A program made the translations under genes and the position numbers. From Pseudomonas gingeri (GTDB taxonomy: Bacteria > Pseudomonadota > Gammaproteobacteria > Pseudomonadales > Pseudomonadaceae): a DNA stretch of 64,000 nt. Where the stretch lies: the NCBI RefSeq assembly GCF_013385425.1, contig NZ_JACAQA010000019.1:124001-188000 (forward strand), written 5' to 3'. The notes under the pieces were generated by a model, which was not told the DNA's origin, did no database searches, and saw only the letters and a program-made list of their open reading frames with translations. The stretch's first letter is position 1. Each line of letters begins with the position of its first letter. Positions 26,202-35,111 of this stretch are shown in pieces.

Positions 26202-26441
26202 ATGCCTGCCGCGCCGACAGGAACTAACCTGAATAATCCGGGAAAATGACGCGCTAGCCCCTCAAGTAGACGGCTTGAGCGACCGACACAGTCTCCATGG
26301 CCTGAAGAGTCCGGGAGCCACCTGATCGGCCAAGCATGAGCACGGGTTCTCGCCGCTTGCATTGTCCCTTTGACTGACCGGGCCGGATTGCCAATACTCA
26401 TGGCAACTTGATGCCATCCGCACGGAACAAGGAATAGCCCT

Positions 26442-28493
26442 TTGAAGCTGGAACTCAAGAACAGCTTGTCGGTGAAGTTGCTCCGGGTCGTGCTGCTGTC
26501 GGCGCTGATTGTCGGCGCCGTACTGAGCTGTGCGCAGATCGTCTTTGATGCCTACAAGACCCGGCAGGCCGTGGCCAGCGATGCCCAGCGTATTCTCGAT
26601 ATGTTCCGCGACCCCTCGACCCAGGCCGTCTACAGCCTCGACCGCGAGATGGGCATGCAAGTGATCGAAGGCCTGTTCCAGGATGACGCTGTGCGCATGG
26701 CCTCCATCGGCCATCCCAACGAGGCCATGCTCGCGGAAAAATCCCGCGATCTGCAAAAGACTTCCAGCCGCTGGCTGACCGATCCTATCCTTGGCCAGGA
26801 AAGCACCTTCAGCACACAACTGGTCGGTCGCGGCCCCTACAGCGAATATTACGGCGACCTGAGCATCACCCTCGACACCGCCACCTACGGCCAGGGGTTC
26901 CTGGTCAACTCGGTGATCATCTTCATCTCCGGCGTGCTGCGGGCCTTGTTCCTCGGCCTGGTGCTGTACCTGGTCTATCACTGGCTGCTGACCAAACCGC
27001 TCTCGCGGATCATCGGGCACCTGAGTACCGTCAACCCGGACCGCCCCAGCGAACACCTGTTGCCGCAGCTCAAGGGCCATGAAAAGAACGAACTGGGCAT
27101 CTGGGTCAACACCGCCAACCAGTTGCTGGCATCCATCGAGCGCAACACCCACCTGCGTCACGAAGCGGAAAACAGCCTGCTGCGCATGGCCCAGTACGAC
27201 TTCCTCACCGGCCTGCCCAATCGCCAGCAGTTGCAACAGCAACTGGACAAGATCCTGGTGGACGCCGGGCGCCTGCAACGTCGGGTCGCGGTACTTTGCG
27301 TGGGTCTGGACGACTTCAAGGGCATCAACGAACAGTTCAGCTACCAGGTCGGCGACCAACTGTTGCTGGCCCTGGCCGACCGCCTGCGCGCCCACAGCGG
27401 TCGCCTCGGCGCCCTGGCCCGGCTGGGTGGCGACCAGTTCGCCCTGGTCCAGGCCGATATCGAACAACCCTATGAAGCGGCCGAGCTGGCCCAGAGTATC
27501 CTTGACGACCTGGAAGCGGCGTTTGCCCTCGATCACCAGGAAATCCGCCTGCGCGCCACCATCGGCATCACCTTGTTCCCGGAAGACGGCGACAGCACCG
27601 AGAAGCTGCTGCAGAAAGCCGAACAGACCATGACCCTGGCCAAGACCCGCTCGCGCAACCGCTACCAGTTCTATATCGCCAGCGTCGACAGCGAAATGCG
27701 CCGCCGTCGCGAACTGGAAAAAGACCTGCGCGAAGCCCTCAACCGCAATCAGTTCTACCTGGTCTACCAGCCGCAGATCAGCTACCGCGACCATCGAGTG
27801 GTGGGCGTCGAGGCACTGATCCGCTGGCAGCACCCGGAACACGGCCTGGTGCCGCCGGACCTGTTCATTCCCCTGGCCGAGCAGAACGGCACCATCATCG
27901 CCATCGGCGAGTGGGTGCTGGACCAGGCCTGCCGCCAGTTGCGCGAATGGCACGACCAGGGCTTCAGCGACCTGCGCATGGCGGTCAACCTGTCCACCGT
28001 GCAACTGCACCACGCCGAGCTGCCGCGGGTGGTCAACAACCTCCTGCAGATGTACCGCCTGCCGCCGCGCAGCCTGGAACTGGAAGTCACCGAAACCGGC
28101 CTGATGGAAGACATCAGCACCGCCGCCCAGCACCTGCTGAGCCTGCGCCGCTCCGGCGCGCTGATCGCCATCGATGACTTCGGTACCGGCTACTCGTCGC
28201 TGAGCTATCTCAAGAGCCTGCCGCTGGACAAGATCAAGATCGACAAGAGCTTCGTCCAGGACCTGCTCGATGACGATGACGACGCGACCATCGTCCGGGC
28301 GATCATCCAGTTGGGCAAGAGCCTCGGCATGCAGGTGATCGCCGAAGGCGTGGAGACCGTCGAGCAGGAGGCCTACATCATTTCCGAAGGCTGCCACGAG
28401 GGCCAGGGCTACCACTACAGCAAGCCGCTGCCGGCCCGGGAGCTGGCGGCGTATCTCAAGCAGGCACAGCGCAGCAATGCGGCGATCTTGTAA
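26442..28493 (+). CDS. bifA: c-di-GMP phosphodiesterase BifA (degenerate GGDEF + EAL)
   Basis: Membrane c-di-GMP phosphodiesterase that lowers biofilm formation and promotes swarming in P. aeruginosa. The 683-residue protein has TM helices at about 12-35 and 156-182 around a periplasmic sensor, a HAMP-like linker, a GGDEF domain whose signature is GGDQF (329-333), and an EAL domain with E457-A-L (VEALIRW), NLSTVQL, DDFGTGYSS (578-586) and EGVET (635-639) all intact. BifA of P. aeruginosa has the same GGDQF and follows sodB, so the symbol is well supported. The start is TTG with AAGGA eight bases upstream. Confidence 0.94.
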   Translation: MKLELKNSLSVKLLRVVLLSALIVGAVLSCAQIVFDAYKTRQAVASDAQRILDMFRDPSTQAVYSLDREMGMQVIEGLFQDDAVRMASIGHPNEAMLAEKSRDLQKTSSRWLTDPILGQESTFSTQLVGRGPYSEYYGDLSITLDTATYGQGFLVNSVIIFISGVLRALFLGLVLYLVYHWLLTKPLSRIIGHLSTVNPDRPSEHLLPQLKGHEKNELGIWVNTANQLLASIERNTHLRHEAENSLLRMAQYDFLTGLPNRQQLQQQLDKILVDAGRLQRRVAVLCVGLDDFKGINEQFSYQVGDQLLLALADRLRAHSGRLGALARLGGDQFALVQADIEQPYEAAELAQSILDDLEAAFALDHQEIRLRATIGITLFPEDGDSTEKLLQKAEQTMTLAKTRSRNRYQFYIASVDSEMRRRRELEKDLREALNRNQFYLVYQPQISYRDHRVVGVEALIRWQHPEHGLVPPDLFIPLAEQNGTIIAIGEWVLDQACRQLREWHDQGFSDLRMAVNLSTVQLHHAELPRVVNNLLQMYRLPPRSLELEVTETGLMEDISTAAQHLLSLRRSGALIAIDDFGTGYSSLSYLKSLPLDKIKIDKSFVQDLLDDDDDATIVRAIIQLGKSLGMQVIAEGVETVEQEAYIISEGCHEGQGYHYSKPLPARELAAYLKQAQRSNAAIL

Positions 28494-28498
28494 AGCCC

Positions 28499-28525
28499 AG
28501 GGCCAACAAGCTCGCTCCTGCAAAA
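28499..28525. repeat. Solitary REP half-site after bifA
   Basis: GGCCAACAAGCTCGCTCCTGC... resembles one arm of the palindromes at 18700 and 30022, but no partner arm is present. Confidence 0.5.
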
Positions 28526-28588
28526 TCCGCCGGGATCAAGCCGGGTTTTAATACCAAATATTTCAATCACTAAGCCCTTTACACAGAA

Positions 28589-28603
28589 TGCAAATCCTTC
28601 GCA
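28589..28603. promoter_or_regulatory. Possible Fur box upstream of icmP
   Basis: TGCAAATCCTTCGCA matches 10 of 14 informative positions of the 7-1-7 Fur consensus TGATAATnATTATCA and is itself palindromic at its ends (AATGC...GCATT). It lies 63 bases before the ATG of the imelysin gene. Confidence 0.4.
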
Positions 28604-28665
28604 TTATGTGCCGGTTTTGCGGGGCCGAGCGCCCCCATCCCCCCTCTCGAAGCAGGATGTTCGCC

Positions 28666-30006
28666 ATGATTCGCATGCCTCTGGCCACCGCCAGTCTGTT
28701 GGCCATCGCCATCACCCTCGCCGGTTGTGGCGACAAGGACAAGGAAAAATCCACAGCGGCCACCCAGGCCCCTGCCGCGGCCGCCCAGGCGCCCGCCGAC
28801 GATGCCGCCGCCAAGGTCGATGAAGCCGCCGCCAAGGCCGTGGTCGCCCACTACACCGAGATCGTCTTCGCCGTGTTCAGCGATGCCGAATCCACCGCGA
28901 AGAACCTGCAAGCCGCTGTCGACGCCTTCCTCGCCAAGCCGAACGAAGAGACCCTCAAGGCCGCCCGCGCCGCCTGGATCGCCGCCCGCGTGCCGTACCT
29001 GCAAAGCGAAGTGTTCCGCTTCGGCAACACCATCATCGACGACTGGGAAGGTCAGGTGAACGCCTGGCCCCTGGATGAAGGCCTGATCGACTACGTCGAC
29101 AGCTCCTACGAACATGCCCTGGGCAATCCGGCCGCGACCGCCAACATCATCGCCAATCCACAGATCCAGGTCGGCGAAGACAAGGTCGATGTCAGCGAGA
29201 TCACCCCGGAAAAACTCGCCAGCCTGAACGAGCTGGGTGGCTCCGAAGCCAACGTCGCCACCGGCTACCACGCCATCGAATTCCTGCTCTGGGGCCAGGA
29301 CCTGAACGGCACCGGCCCGGGCGCCGGCAACCGTCCGGCCTCGGACTACCTGGAAGGTGCCGGCGCCACTGGCGGGCACAACGATCGTCGGCGTGCCTAC
29401 CTCAAGGCCGTGACCCAACTGCTGGTCAACGACCTGGAAGAGATGGTCGGCAACTGGAAACCGGGTGTGGCCGACAACTATCGCGCCAGCCTGGAAGCCG
29501 AGCCGGCGGAAAGTGGCCTGCGCAAGATGCTGTTCGGCATGGGCAGCCTGTCCCTCGGTGAACTGGCGGGCGAGCGCATGAAGGTGTCGCTGGAGGCCAA
29601 CTCGCCGGAAGACGAGCAGGACTGCTTCAGCGACAACACCCATAACTCGCACTTCTACGATGCCAAGGGCATTCGCAACGTCTACCTGGGTGAATACACC
29701 CGTATCGACGGCACCAAGCTGACCGGCCCGAGCCTGTCCTCCCTGGTGGCCAAGGCCGACCCGGCGACCGACGAAGCACTGAAGAACGACCTGCAGGCCA
29801 CCGAAGCGAAGATCCAGATCATGGTCGACCACGCCAACAAGGGTGAGCATTACGACCAGTTGATCGCGTCCGGCAACGAGCCTGGCAACAAGATCGTCCG
29901 TGACGCCATCTCCGCGCTGGTCAAGCAGACCGGTTCCATCGAGCAGGCGGCGGCCAAGCTGGGCATCAGCGACCTGAACCCGGATAACGCCGATCACGAT
30001 TTCTGA
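28666..30006 (+). CDS. icmP: Imelysin-family iron-regulated lipoprotein (IcmP-like, peptidase family M75)
   Basis: A 446-residue predicted outer-envelope lipoprotein: lipobox ITLAGC with C21, an Ala-rich linker to about residue 55, then two imelysin helical repeats. The family motif GxHxxE is intact as GYHAIEFLLWGQD (H202, E205). P. aeruginosa IcmP (insulin-cleaving metalloproteinase) is the closest named relative I know; the family is also linked to iron uptake (IrpA, EfeM). I place the start at 28666 because AGGA lies nine bases upstream. It is followed after a REP pair by a dihaem protein, a second imelysin and a DUF1513 protein, a recurring iron-linked cluster. Confidence 0.88.
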   Translation: MIRMPLATASLLAIAITLAGCGDKDKEKSTAATQAPAAAAQAPADDAAAKVDEAAAKAVVAHYTEIVFAVFSDAESTAKNLQAAVDAFLAKPNEETLKAARAAWIAARVPYLQSEVFRFGNTIIDDWEGQVNAWPLDEGLIDYVDSSYEHALGNPAATANIIANPQIQVGEDKVDVSEITPEKLASLNELGGSEANVATGYHAIEFLLWGQDLNGTGPGAGNRPASDYLEGAGATGGHNDRRRAYLKAVTQLLVNDLEEMVGNWKPGVADNYRASLEAEPAESGLRKMLFGMGSLSLGELAGERMKVSLEANSPEDEQDCFSDNTHNSHFYDAKGIRNVYLGEYTRIDGTKLTGPSLSSLVAKADPATDEALKNDLQATEAKIQIMVDHANKGEHYDQLIASGNEPGNKIVRDAISALVKQTGSIEQAAAKLGISDLNPDNADHDF

Positions 30007-30021
30007 TCGGCCCTTGTCCCC

Positions 30022-30133
30022 CCCTCATGTAGGAGCGAGCTTGCTCGCGATGGTAGCCCAGGCACCGCGGGGTATCAGATGCCCCGTGTCATCGTTGACG
30101 ACCATCGCGAGCAAGCTCGCTCCTACATGAGGG
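30022..30133. repeat. Paired REP palindrome (BIME-like), copy 2
   Basis: Arms 30022-30053 (CCCTCATGTAGGAGCGAGCT...) and 30102-30133 are near-perfect complements around a 48-base spacer. Arms and spacer match the element at 18700-18806 in inverted orientation. Confidence 0.9.
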
Positions 30134-30251
30134 CAAGCCAGCCCCCACAAAGCCGCGCAGTGTCATAAATCAAGTAAATGCTAATCCCTCTTATTCAAAT
30201 GTATCGAGACTGATAAACTCGCGCCCGATCCCTCTCACCCCCTGGACACCG

Positions 30252-31673
30252 ATGCCCTCGCTGCCCCTTCGCCTGTCGACGCTGCTCCTGGCCCTTGGCC
30301 TGAGCGCCTGCGACGACGCCCCGCGCTTTACCAGGCCCGAACCCGGCGAAGCTCGATCCGGTGGCACCACCACGGTGGGCAAACACGATCGCAATGCCTT
30401 CTCGCAACCCTCGGCCAACCTCTCGCCGGAGCGACGCCTGGACTTCAGCGTCGGTAACAGTTTCTTCCGCAGCCCCTGGGTCATCGCGCCGTCAACCACC
30501 ACAGCCCGCGACGGCCTCGGCCCGCTGTTCAATACCAACGCCTGCCAGAACTGCCATATCAAGGACGGCCGCGGACATCCGCCGGCGCCGGGGGCGGATA
30601 ACGCGGTGTCGATGCTGGTGCGCCTGTCGATTCCCAACAACCCGATGTACGCCAATCTGATCGAACGCCAGGGCGTGGTACCGGAACCCGTCTATGGCGG
30701 ACAGTTGCAGGACATGGCCATCCCCGGTGTCACCCCGGAAGGCAAGGTGCGGGTCGACTACGAAGCGGTGCCGATACGTTTCAAGGACGGCACCGAAATC
30801 GAACTGCGCCGACCGACGCTGCGCATCACCCAACTGGGCTACGGCCCGATGCACCCACAGACACTGTTTTCCGCGCGCATCGCCCCGCCGATGATCGGCC
30901 TCGGCCTGCTCGAAGCGATTCCCGAAGAAGCGATCCTGGCCAATGCCCGGCAGCAACAACGGCTGGGGGTCAACGGCCGGCCGAACCGGGTCTGGGACGA
31001 TGCCCAGCGCAAGACCGTCCTCGGCCGCTTCGGCTGGAAGGCCGGGCAACCGAATATCAATCAACAGAACGTCCACGCGTTTTCCAGCGACATGGGCCTG
31101 ACCACCAGCCTGCGCCCCTTCGACGACTGCACGCCGACCCAGACCGACTGCCTGCAAGCGCCCCATGGCGGCGGTCCGGACGGCGAGCCGGAAGTCAGCG
31201 ACAACATCCTGCGCCTGGTGACCTTCTACACCCGCAACCTCGCTGTACCGGCACGGCGTGACGTCGGCGCGGCGCAGGTGCTGGCCGGCAAGAGCCTGTT
31301 CTACCAGGTAGGTTGCCAGGCCTGTCACACCCCGCAGTTCACCACCTCGGCCACGGCCGCCGAACCCGAGCTGGCCAACCAGGTGATCCGGCCCTACAGC
31401 GACCTGCTGCTGCATGACATGGGCCCCGGCCTCGCCGACCAGCGCAGCGAGTTCCTCGCCGACGGCAATGACTGGCGCACCCCGCCGCTGTGGGGTATCG
31501 GCCTGACGCAGAGCGTCAGCGGCCACACCCAGTTCCTGCATGACGGCCGCGCCCGCAACCTGCTCGAAGCCGTGCTCTGGCATGGCGGCGAGGCCTTGCC
31601 GGCGCAGCAGCAGGTGCTGTCGTTCAATGCCGAACAACGCGCCGCGTTGCTGGCATTCCTGAATTCTTTGTAA
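30252..31673 (+). CDS. Dihaem cytochrome c-type oxidoreductase-like lipoprotein (DUF1111)
   Basis: A 473-residue envelope protein with lipobox LGLSAC (C20) and two haem-binding CxxCH motifs, C98-Q-N-C101-H102 and C355-Q-A-C358-H359. The layout matches the di-haem oxidoreductase family often found with imelysins, where it may oxidise or shuttle electrons for iron handling. NVHAFSSDMGL and the HDMGPGLADQRSEF segment near residue 390 are family-like. It sits 245 bases after icmP, behind a REP pair, and 12 bases before the second imelysin gene, so the last three genes probably form their own unit. Confidence 0.9.
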   Translation: MPSLPLRLSTLLLALGLSACDDAPRFTRPEPGEARSGGTTTVGKHDRNAFSQPSANLSPERRLDFSVGNSFFRSPWVIAPSTTTARDGLGPLFNTNACQNCHIKDGRGHPPAPGADNAVSMLVRLSIPNNPMYANLIERQGVVPEPVYGGQLQDMAIPGVTPEGKVRVDYEAVPIRFKDGTEIELRRPTLRITQLGYGPMHPQTLFSARIAPPMIGLGLLEAIPEEAILANARQQQRLGVNGRPNRVWDDAQRKTVLGRFGWKAGQPNINQQNVHAFSSDMGLTTSLRPFDDCTPTQTDCLQAPHGGGPDGEPEVSDNILRLVTFYTRNLAVPARRDVGAAQVLAGKSLFYQVGCQACHTPQFTTSATAAEPELANQVIRPYSDLLLHDMGPGLADQRSEFLADGNDWRTPPLWGIGLTQSVSGHTQFLHDGRARNLLEAVLWHGGEALPAQQQVLSFNAEQRAALLAFLNSL

Positions 31674-31685
31674 GAGGACACGGAC

Positions 31686-32750
31686 ATGTTCCGCCCGAAA
31701 CTGTTGTTCACCAGCCTAGCCGCCCTCGTCCTCGGCGCCTGCTCGCCCCAGGACCCGCAGGCGCTGACCTCCGCCGCGATCGCCAAGCAGGTAATCCTGC
31801 CGACCTATAGCCGCTGGGTCGACGCCGACCGCCAGTTGGCCATCAGCGCCCTGGCCTTCTGCGAAGGCAAGGAGAGCCTGGAAACCGCCCGCGCCGACTT
31901 CCTCCATGCGCAGAAAGCCTGGGCGGAATTGCAGCCGCTGCTGATCGGGCCATTGGCCGAAGGCAATCGCTCCTGGCAGGTGCAGTTCTGGCCGGACAAG
32001 AAAAACCTGGTAGGTCGCCAGGTCGAGCAACTGGTCAGCGCCCAGCCGCAGATCGACGCCGACGCCCTGGCCAAGTCCAGCGTCGTGGTCCAGGGCCTCT
32101 CGGCCTACGAATACATCCTCTACGACAGCAAGATCGATATGGCCGACAGCGCGCAGAAAGCCCGCTATTGCCCACTGCTGACGGCCATCGGCAAACGCCA
32201 GAAAGTCCTCGCCGAAGAGATCCTCTCGCGCTGGGAAACCAGCGACGGCATGCTCGCGCAGATGAGCAAGTTCCCCAACCAGCGCTACGCCGACTCCCAC
32301 GAAGCCATCGCCGATCTGCTGCGGGTCCAGGTCACCGCCCTCGATACCCTGAAGAAAAAACTCGGCACGCCCATGGGCCGCCAGACCAAGGGCATCCCGC
32401 AGCCCTTCCAGGCCGAGGCCTGGCGCAGCCAGACGTCGCTGCAAGGTATGCGCGCCAGCCTGGCCGCCGCCCGGACCGTCTGGGTCGGGGTCGACAACAA
32501 GGGCCTGCGCAACCTGCTGCCGGCGGAACAGAAGCCGCTGGCCGAGAAGATCGACGCCGCCTATGCCGCGTCCCTGAAGTTGTTCGACAGCACCCAGCGC
32601 TCGCTCACCGACCTGCTCGGCGACGATGCCGGGCGCCAGCAGCTCAACGACCTCTACGACAGCCTCAACGTCGTCCACCGCCTGCACGAAGGCGAACTGG
32701 CCAAGGCGCTGGGTATCCAACTGGGCTTCAACGCCAACGACGGGGATTGA
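31686..32750 (+). CDS. Second imelysin-like lipoprotein with altered GxHxxE motif
   Basis: A 354-residue lipoprotein (lipobox LVLGAC, C19) of the imelysin fold. The segment equivalent to GYHAIE of icmP reads GLSAYEYILYD (S139, E142), so the conserved histidine is replaced by serine while the glutamate stays. It is likely a periplasm-facing binding protein rather than a metalloenzyme. RBS AGAGGACACGGAC precedes the ATG. Its stop overlaps the start of the DUF1513 gene by one base, showing coupling. Confidence 0.85.
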   Translation: MFRPKLLFTSLAALVLGACSPQDPQALTSAAIAKQVILPTYSRWVDADRQLAISALAFCEGKESLETARADFLHAQKAWAELQPLLIGPLAEGNRSWQVQFWPDKKNLVGRQVEQLVSAQPQIDADALAKSSVVVQGLSAYEYILYDSKIDMADSAQKARYCPLLTAIGKRQKVLAEEILSRWETSDGMLAQMSKFPNQRYADSHEAIADLLRVQVTALDTLKKKLGTPMGRQTKGIPQPFQAEAWRSQTSLQGMRASLAAARTVWVGVDNKGLRNLLPAEQKPLAEKIDAAYAASLKLFDSTQRSLTDLLGDDAGRQQLNDLYDSLNVVHRLHEGELAKALGIQLGFNANDGD

Positions 32751-33850
32751 TGATGTTGCGACGCCAGGCCCTGACTTTCGGCAGCCTGCTGCTCAGCGCA
32801 TTGACGCTGGGCGGCTGGCGCCTGCTCCGGCAAAAAGACCAAAGCCCGCTGCTGCTCTCTGCCCGTGACGACAGCGACGGCGGGCACTATGCCGTGGGCT
32901 ATCGGCTGGACGGTACGCAGGTCTTCGCCACCCGGGTCGGTCAGCGTTGCCACGACATCATCAACCACCCGAGCCAGCCCCTGGCGCTGTTCGTCGCGCG
33001 ACGTCCCGGCACCGAGAGTTACCTGATCGACCTGCGGGATGGCCGCCTGCTGCAGACCCTCGCTTCACAGCCGAACCGGCATTTCTATGGGCATGCGGTA
33101 ATCCACAGGAGCGGCGACTGGTTATACGCCACCGAGAATGACACCACCGATCCGGGCCGTGGCCTGTTGGGTGTGTATCGTTTCGAAGGTGAGCGTCTGG
33201 TTCATAGTGGCGAGATTTCGACCCATGGCATCGGCCCACACCAGGTGTCGTGGATGCCCGATGGCGAGACCCTGGTCGTCGCCAACGGCGGGATTCGCAC
33301 CGAAGCAGAAAGCCGGGTGGAGATGAACCTCGATGCCATGGAGCCGAGCCTGGTGCTGATGCGCCGCGACGGCACCCTGCTGAGCAAGGAAACCCTGCCA
33401 CAGCAGATGAACAGCGTACGCCATCTGGGCGTGGCCAGCGACGGCACCATCGTTGCCGGCCAGCAGTTCATGGGACCATCCCATGAGTCCTCCGAGTTGC
33501 TGGCGATCAAGCGTCCCGGCCGGCCCTTTGTCGCCTTCCCGGTGGCCGAGCAGCAGTTGCAGGCCATGGCGCATTACACCGCCAGCGTCGCGGTGCACAG
33601 CGAATTGCGGCTGGTGGCGTTGACCGCGCCTCGGGGCAACCGCTTCTTTATCTGGGATTTGGACAGCGGCGCCGTACGCTTGGATGCACCATTACCGGAC
33701 TGCGCGGGCGTCGGCGCGGTGGCAGACGGTTTCGTGGTCACCTCCGGCCAGGGCCGCTGTCGCTTCTACGATTGTCGCCAGAAGGAATTGACAGCCCAGC
33801 CGCTGGAGCTGCCGGCTGGGCTGTGGGACAACCATCTGCATCTGGTCTGA
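32750..33850 (+). CDS. DUF1513 beta-propeller-like periplasmic protein
   Basis: A 366-residue protein starting MMLRRQALTFGSLLLSALTL, a twin-arginine-lacking (single RR) hydrophobic leader, followed by repeated WD/propeller-like strands (HDIINHPSQPLALFVARRPG, NRHFYGHAVIHRSGDWLY, GIGPHQVSWMPDGETLVVAN). It matches the DUF1513 family that accompanies imelysin and dihaem proteins. The ATG at 32750 overlaps the previous stop; 32753 is an alternative one codon later. An upstream frame extension to 32168 is antisense-like noise inside the imelysin gene. Function is unknown; context says iron-linked envelope redox. Confidence 0.85.
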   Translation: MMLRRQALTFGSLLLSALTLGGWRLLRQKDQSPLLLSARDDSDGGHYAVGYRLDGTQVFATRVGQRCHDIINHPSQPLALFVARRPGTESYLIDLRDGRLLQTLASQPNRHFYGHAVIHRSGDWLYATENDTTDPGRGLLGVYRFEGERLVHSGEISTHGIGPHQVSWMPDGETLVVANGGIRTEAESRVEMNLDAMEPSLVLMRRDGTLLSKETLPQQMNSVRHLGVASDGTIVAGQQFMGPSHESSELLAIKRPGRPFVAFPVAEQQLQAMAHYTASVAVHSELRLVALTAPRGNRFFIWDLDSGAVRLDAPLPDCAGVGAVADGFVVTSGQGRCRFYDCRQKELTAQPLELPAGLWDNHLHLV

Positions 33851-33870
33851 GTCCCGCGCCTCCAACCTGT

Positions 33871-34767
33871 TTACAGGGCAAAACAGATTGTATAGGGGAA
33901 AGGCTCTCCCACCTCCGTCAAATCTCTGAGGTCACATACTTTACTGGTGTGTGACAGCACCGTGATAGTGACGGTTTTATCGAGGGAGTTGTGATTGAAC
34001 TCAATGATCGCCTTACCCTCTGAAAACCCATCGTCTATCATCAACATGGATATACCATCAGGGTAAAGGTTATTCTCGTCGTCGGTAAGTGCAAAATATC
34101 CCCCCCACCCACCCCAGGCACCTGCGTCGTCTATGATCCAATCATGGATTCTCACCAACACGCCATCCATCGTTTGATAAATACTCCCTGAGAAGTACAT
34201 ATTGGCGTTGGTCAGTAATGAGAATTTCTCGGTGTCGGGAATTACGATAGAACTGGATGCATTGGCGGGGGCGATCCCCTTGGTTTCACAATCCTCCTCT
34301 GACAAGTAGGACCTGTCATGAGATTTTGTTGGTTTCTTTACATTTTTATTGCGAGCAATTCCTGCCGGCTCCTTGACCATCAAGACCACACCTCCGATGA
34401 CGTCATTATAAAGAACTGCTCGTGGGTAAACGGTTCCGTGAGGGGTCGTGGACGTATAAAAAACTTGCCCCCCATGCTGACTTATATTGAACACGCACTG
34501 GGTTGACGCCCCCTTTATCGACAACGTGAACGGAGCCGAATTATAGCTCACTCTCCGCCCGTGCCCATTCACACGCGTGCTTGCTGACAAGCGTCCTCCC
34601 GCAACTCCCGCGCCCCAACTATTAATAACAAGGTAATTCTCTGCCGGCAATAATCTCTGATAGAGCGAAGGTGATAAAGAGAGTACTTCCTTTCTCTCGT
34701 AGTTAATAATCGAGAAGGTGGAAAGAGGTGAAACGAATGCCTCTAATTGTTTTTTCATTTTTTTCAT
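33871..34767 (-). CDS. Orphan protein of unknown function, A+T-richer than neighbours
   Basis: A 298-residue protein starting MKKMKKQLEAFVSPLSTFSI with no signal peptide or transmembrane segment. I do not recognise a family. The first half is beta-rich with Gly/Ser/Asn (INSWGAGVAGGRLSAS, FNISQHGGQVFYTSTTPHG), the middle is a charged linker (NKNVKKPTKSHDRSY), and the C-terminal half has acidic, Trp/Gly-rich strands (DWIIDDAGAWGGWGGYFA, DDENNLYPDGISML). Base composition and codon use (ATA, AAT, AGA, TTA codons) differ from the GC-rich flanks, suggesting transfer. A GTG one codon upstream is an alternative start. Bases after it look like decayed DNA. Confidence 0.65.
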   Translation of the reverse strand: MKKMKKQLEAFVSPLSTFSIINYERKEVLSLSPSLYQRLLPAENYLVINSWGAGVAGGRLSASTRVNGHGRRVSYNSAPFTLSIKGASTQCVFNISQHGGQVFYTSTTPHGTVYPRAVLYNDVIGGVVLMVKEPAGIARNKNVKKPTKSHDRSYLSEEDCETKGIAPANASSSIVIPDTEKFSLLTNANMYFSGSIYQTMDGVLVRIHDWIIDDAGAWGGWGGYFALTDDENNLYPDGISMLMIDDGFSEGKAIIEFNHNSLDKTVTITVLSHTSKVCDLRDLTEVGEPFPYTICFAL

Positions 34768-35111
34768 CACTCGTGCATTGGGACCTAGAGGGCTTTAAAG
34801 CTCAATGCAAAGTCATTCAGGACCCCGTTTCAGGGGATATCTTTCTGTCCCATTGAATTTAGCCGCAGGCGTCCGGTTGTCACTACTGTCATTTCTGACA
34901 GTTCAGACAAACGGCGAAGGCCTTTTTCCGGTTTTTTTCGTTAGTGTCAGCGGTGCTCTATTCAGGCTGGCGCTCGAACGCCGATGTCACTTCCCACCCA
35001 GCTCCCTCGCGGTTGCGCAAGCGCCGCCTCCACACTGACCGAGTAAGGCACAAGTTTGTCGTACGACCACGATTCCAATGTGGGAGCGGAGCTTGCCCGC
35101 GAAGAGGCCGA
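34768..35111. other. 344-base unexplained spacer in the anomalous patch
   Basis: No believable gene. It contains a short hairpin CTGTCA-TTTC-TGACAG (about 34887-34902), a T-rich stretch GGTTTTTTTCG near 34930, and at its end a half REP (35081-35109). Composition changes from A+T-richer to GC-rich at about 34960. Confidence 0.5.
35081..35109. repeat. Solitary REP half-site at a probable deletion joint
   Basis: TGTGGGAGCGGAGCTTGCCC... through GAAGAGGCC matches the right arm at 790-816. No left arm is present; the next bases are the truncated ABC ATPase frame. Confidence 0.75.

Noticed and set aside
26262..28523. Very long open frame on the minus strand opposite bifA
   Set aside because: It is an antisense shadow of a GC-rich gene with strong third-position bias; it lacks any domain and the plus-strand BifA has complete motifs.
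32168..32749. N-terminal extension of the DUF1513 frame
   Set aside because: The extension lies wholly inside the imelysin gene in another frame; the hydrophobic leader and a coupled ATG start at 32750.
33790..33826. GC-rich hairpin near the end of the DUF1513 gene as a terminator
   Set aside because: CAGCCCAGCC...GGCTGGGCTG lies inside the coding frame before the stop and has no T-run.
34805..35038. Plus-strand frame beginning MQSHSGPRFRGYLSVPLNLA
   Set aside because: No ribosome-binding site, no recognisable family, and it ends in decayed-looking DNA before the REP half-site.
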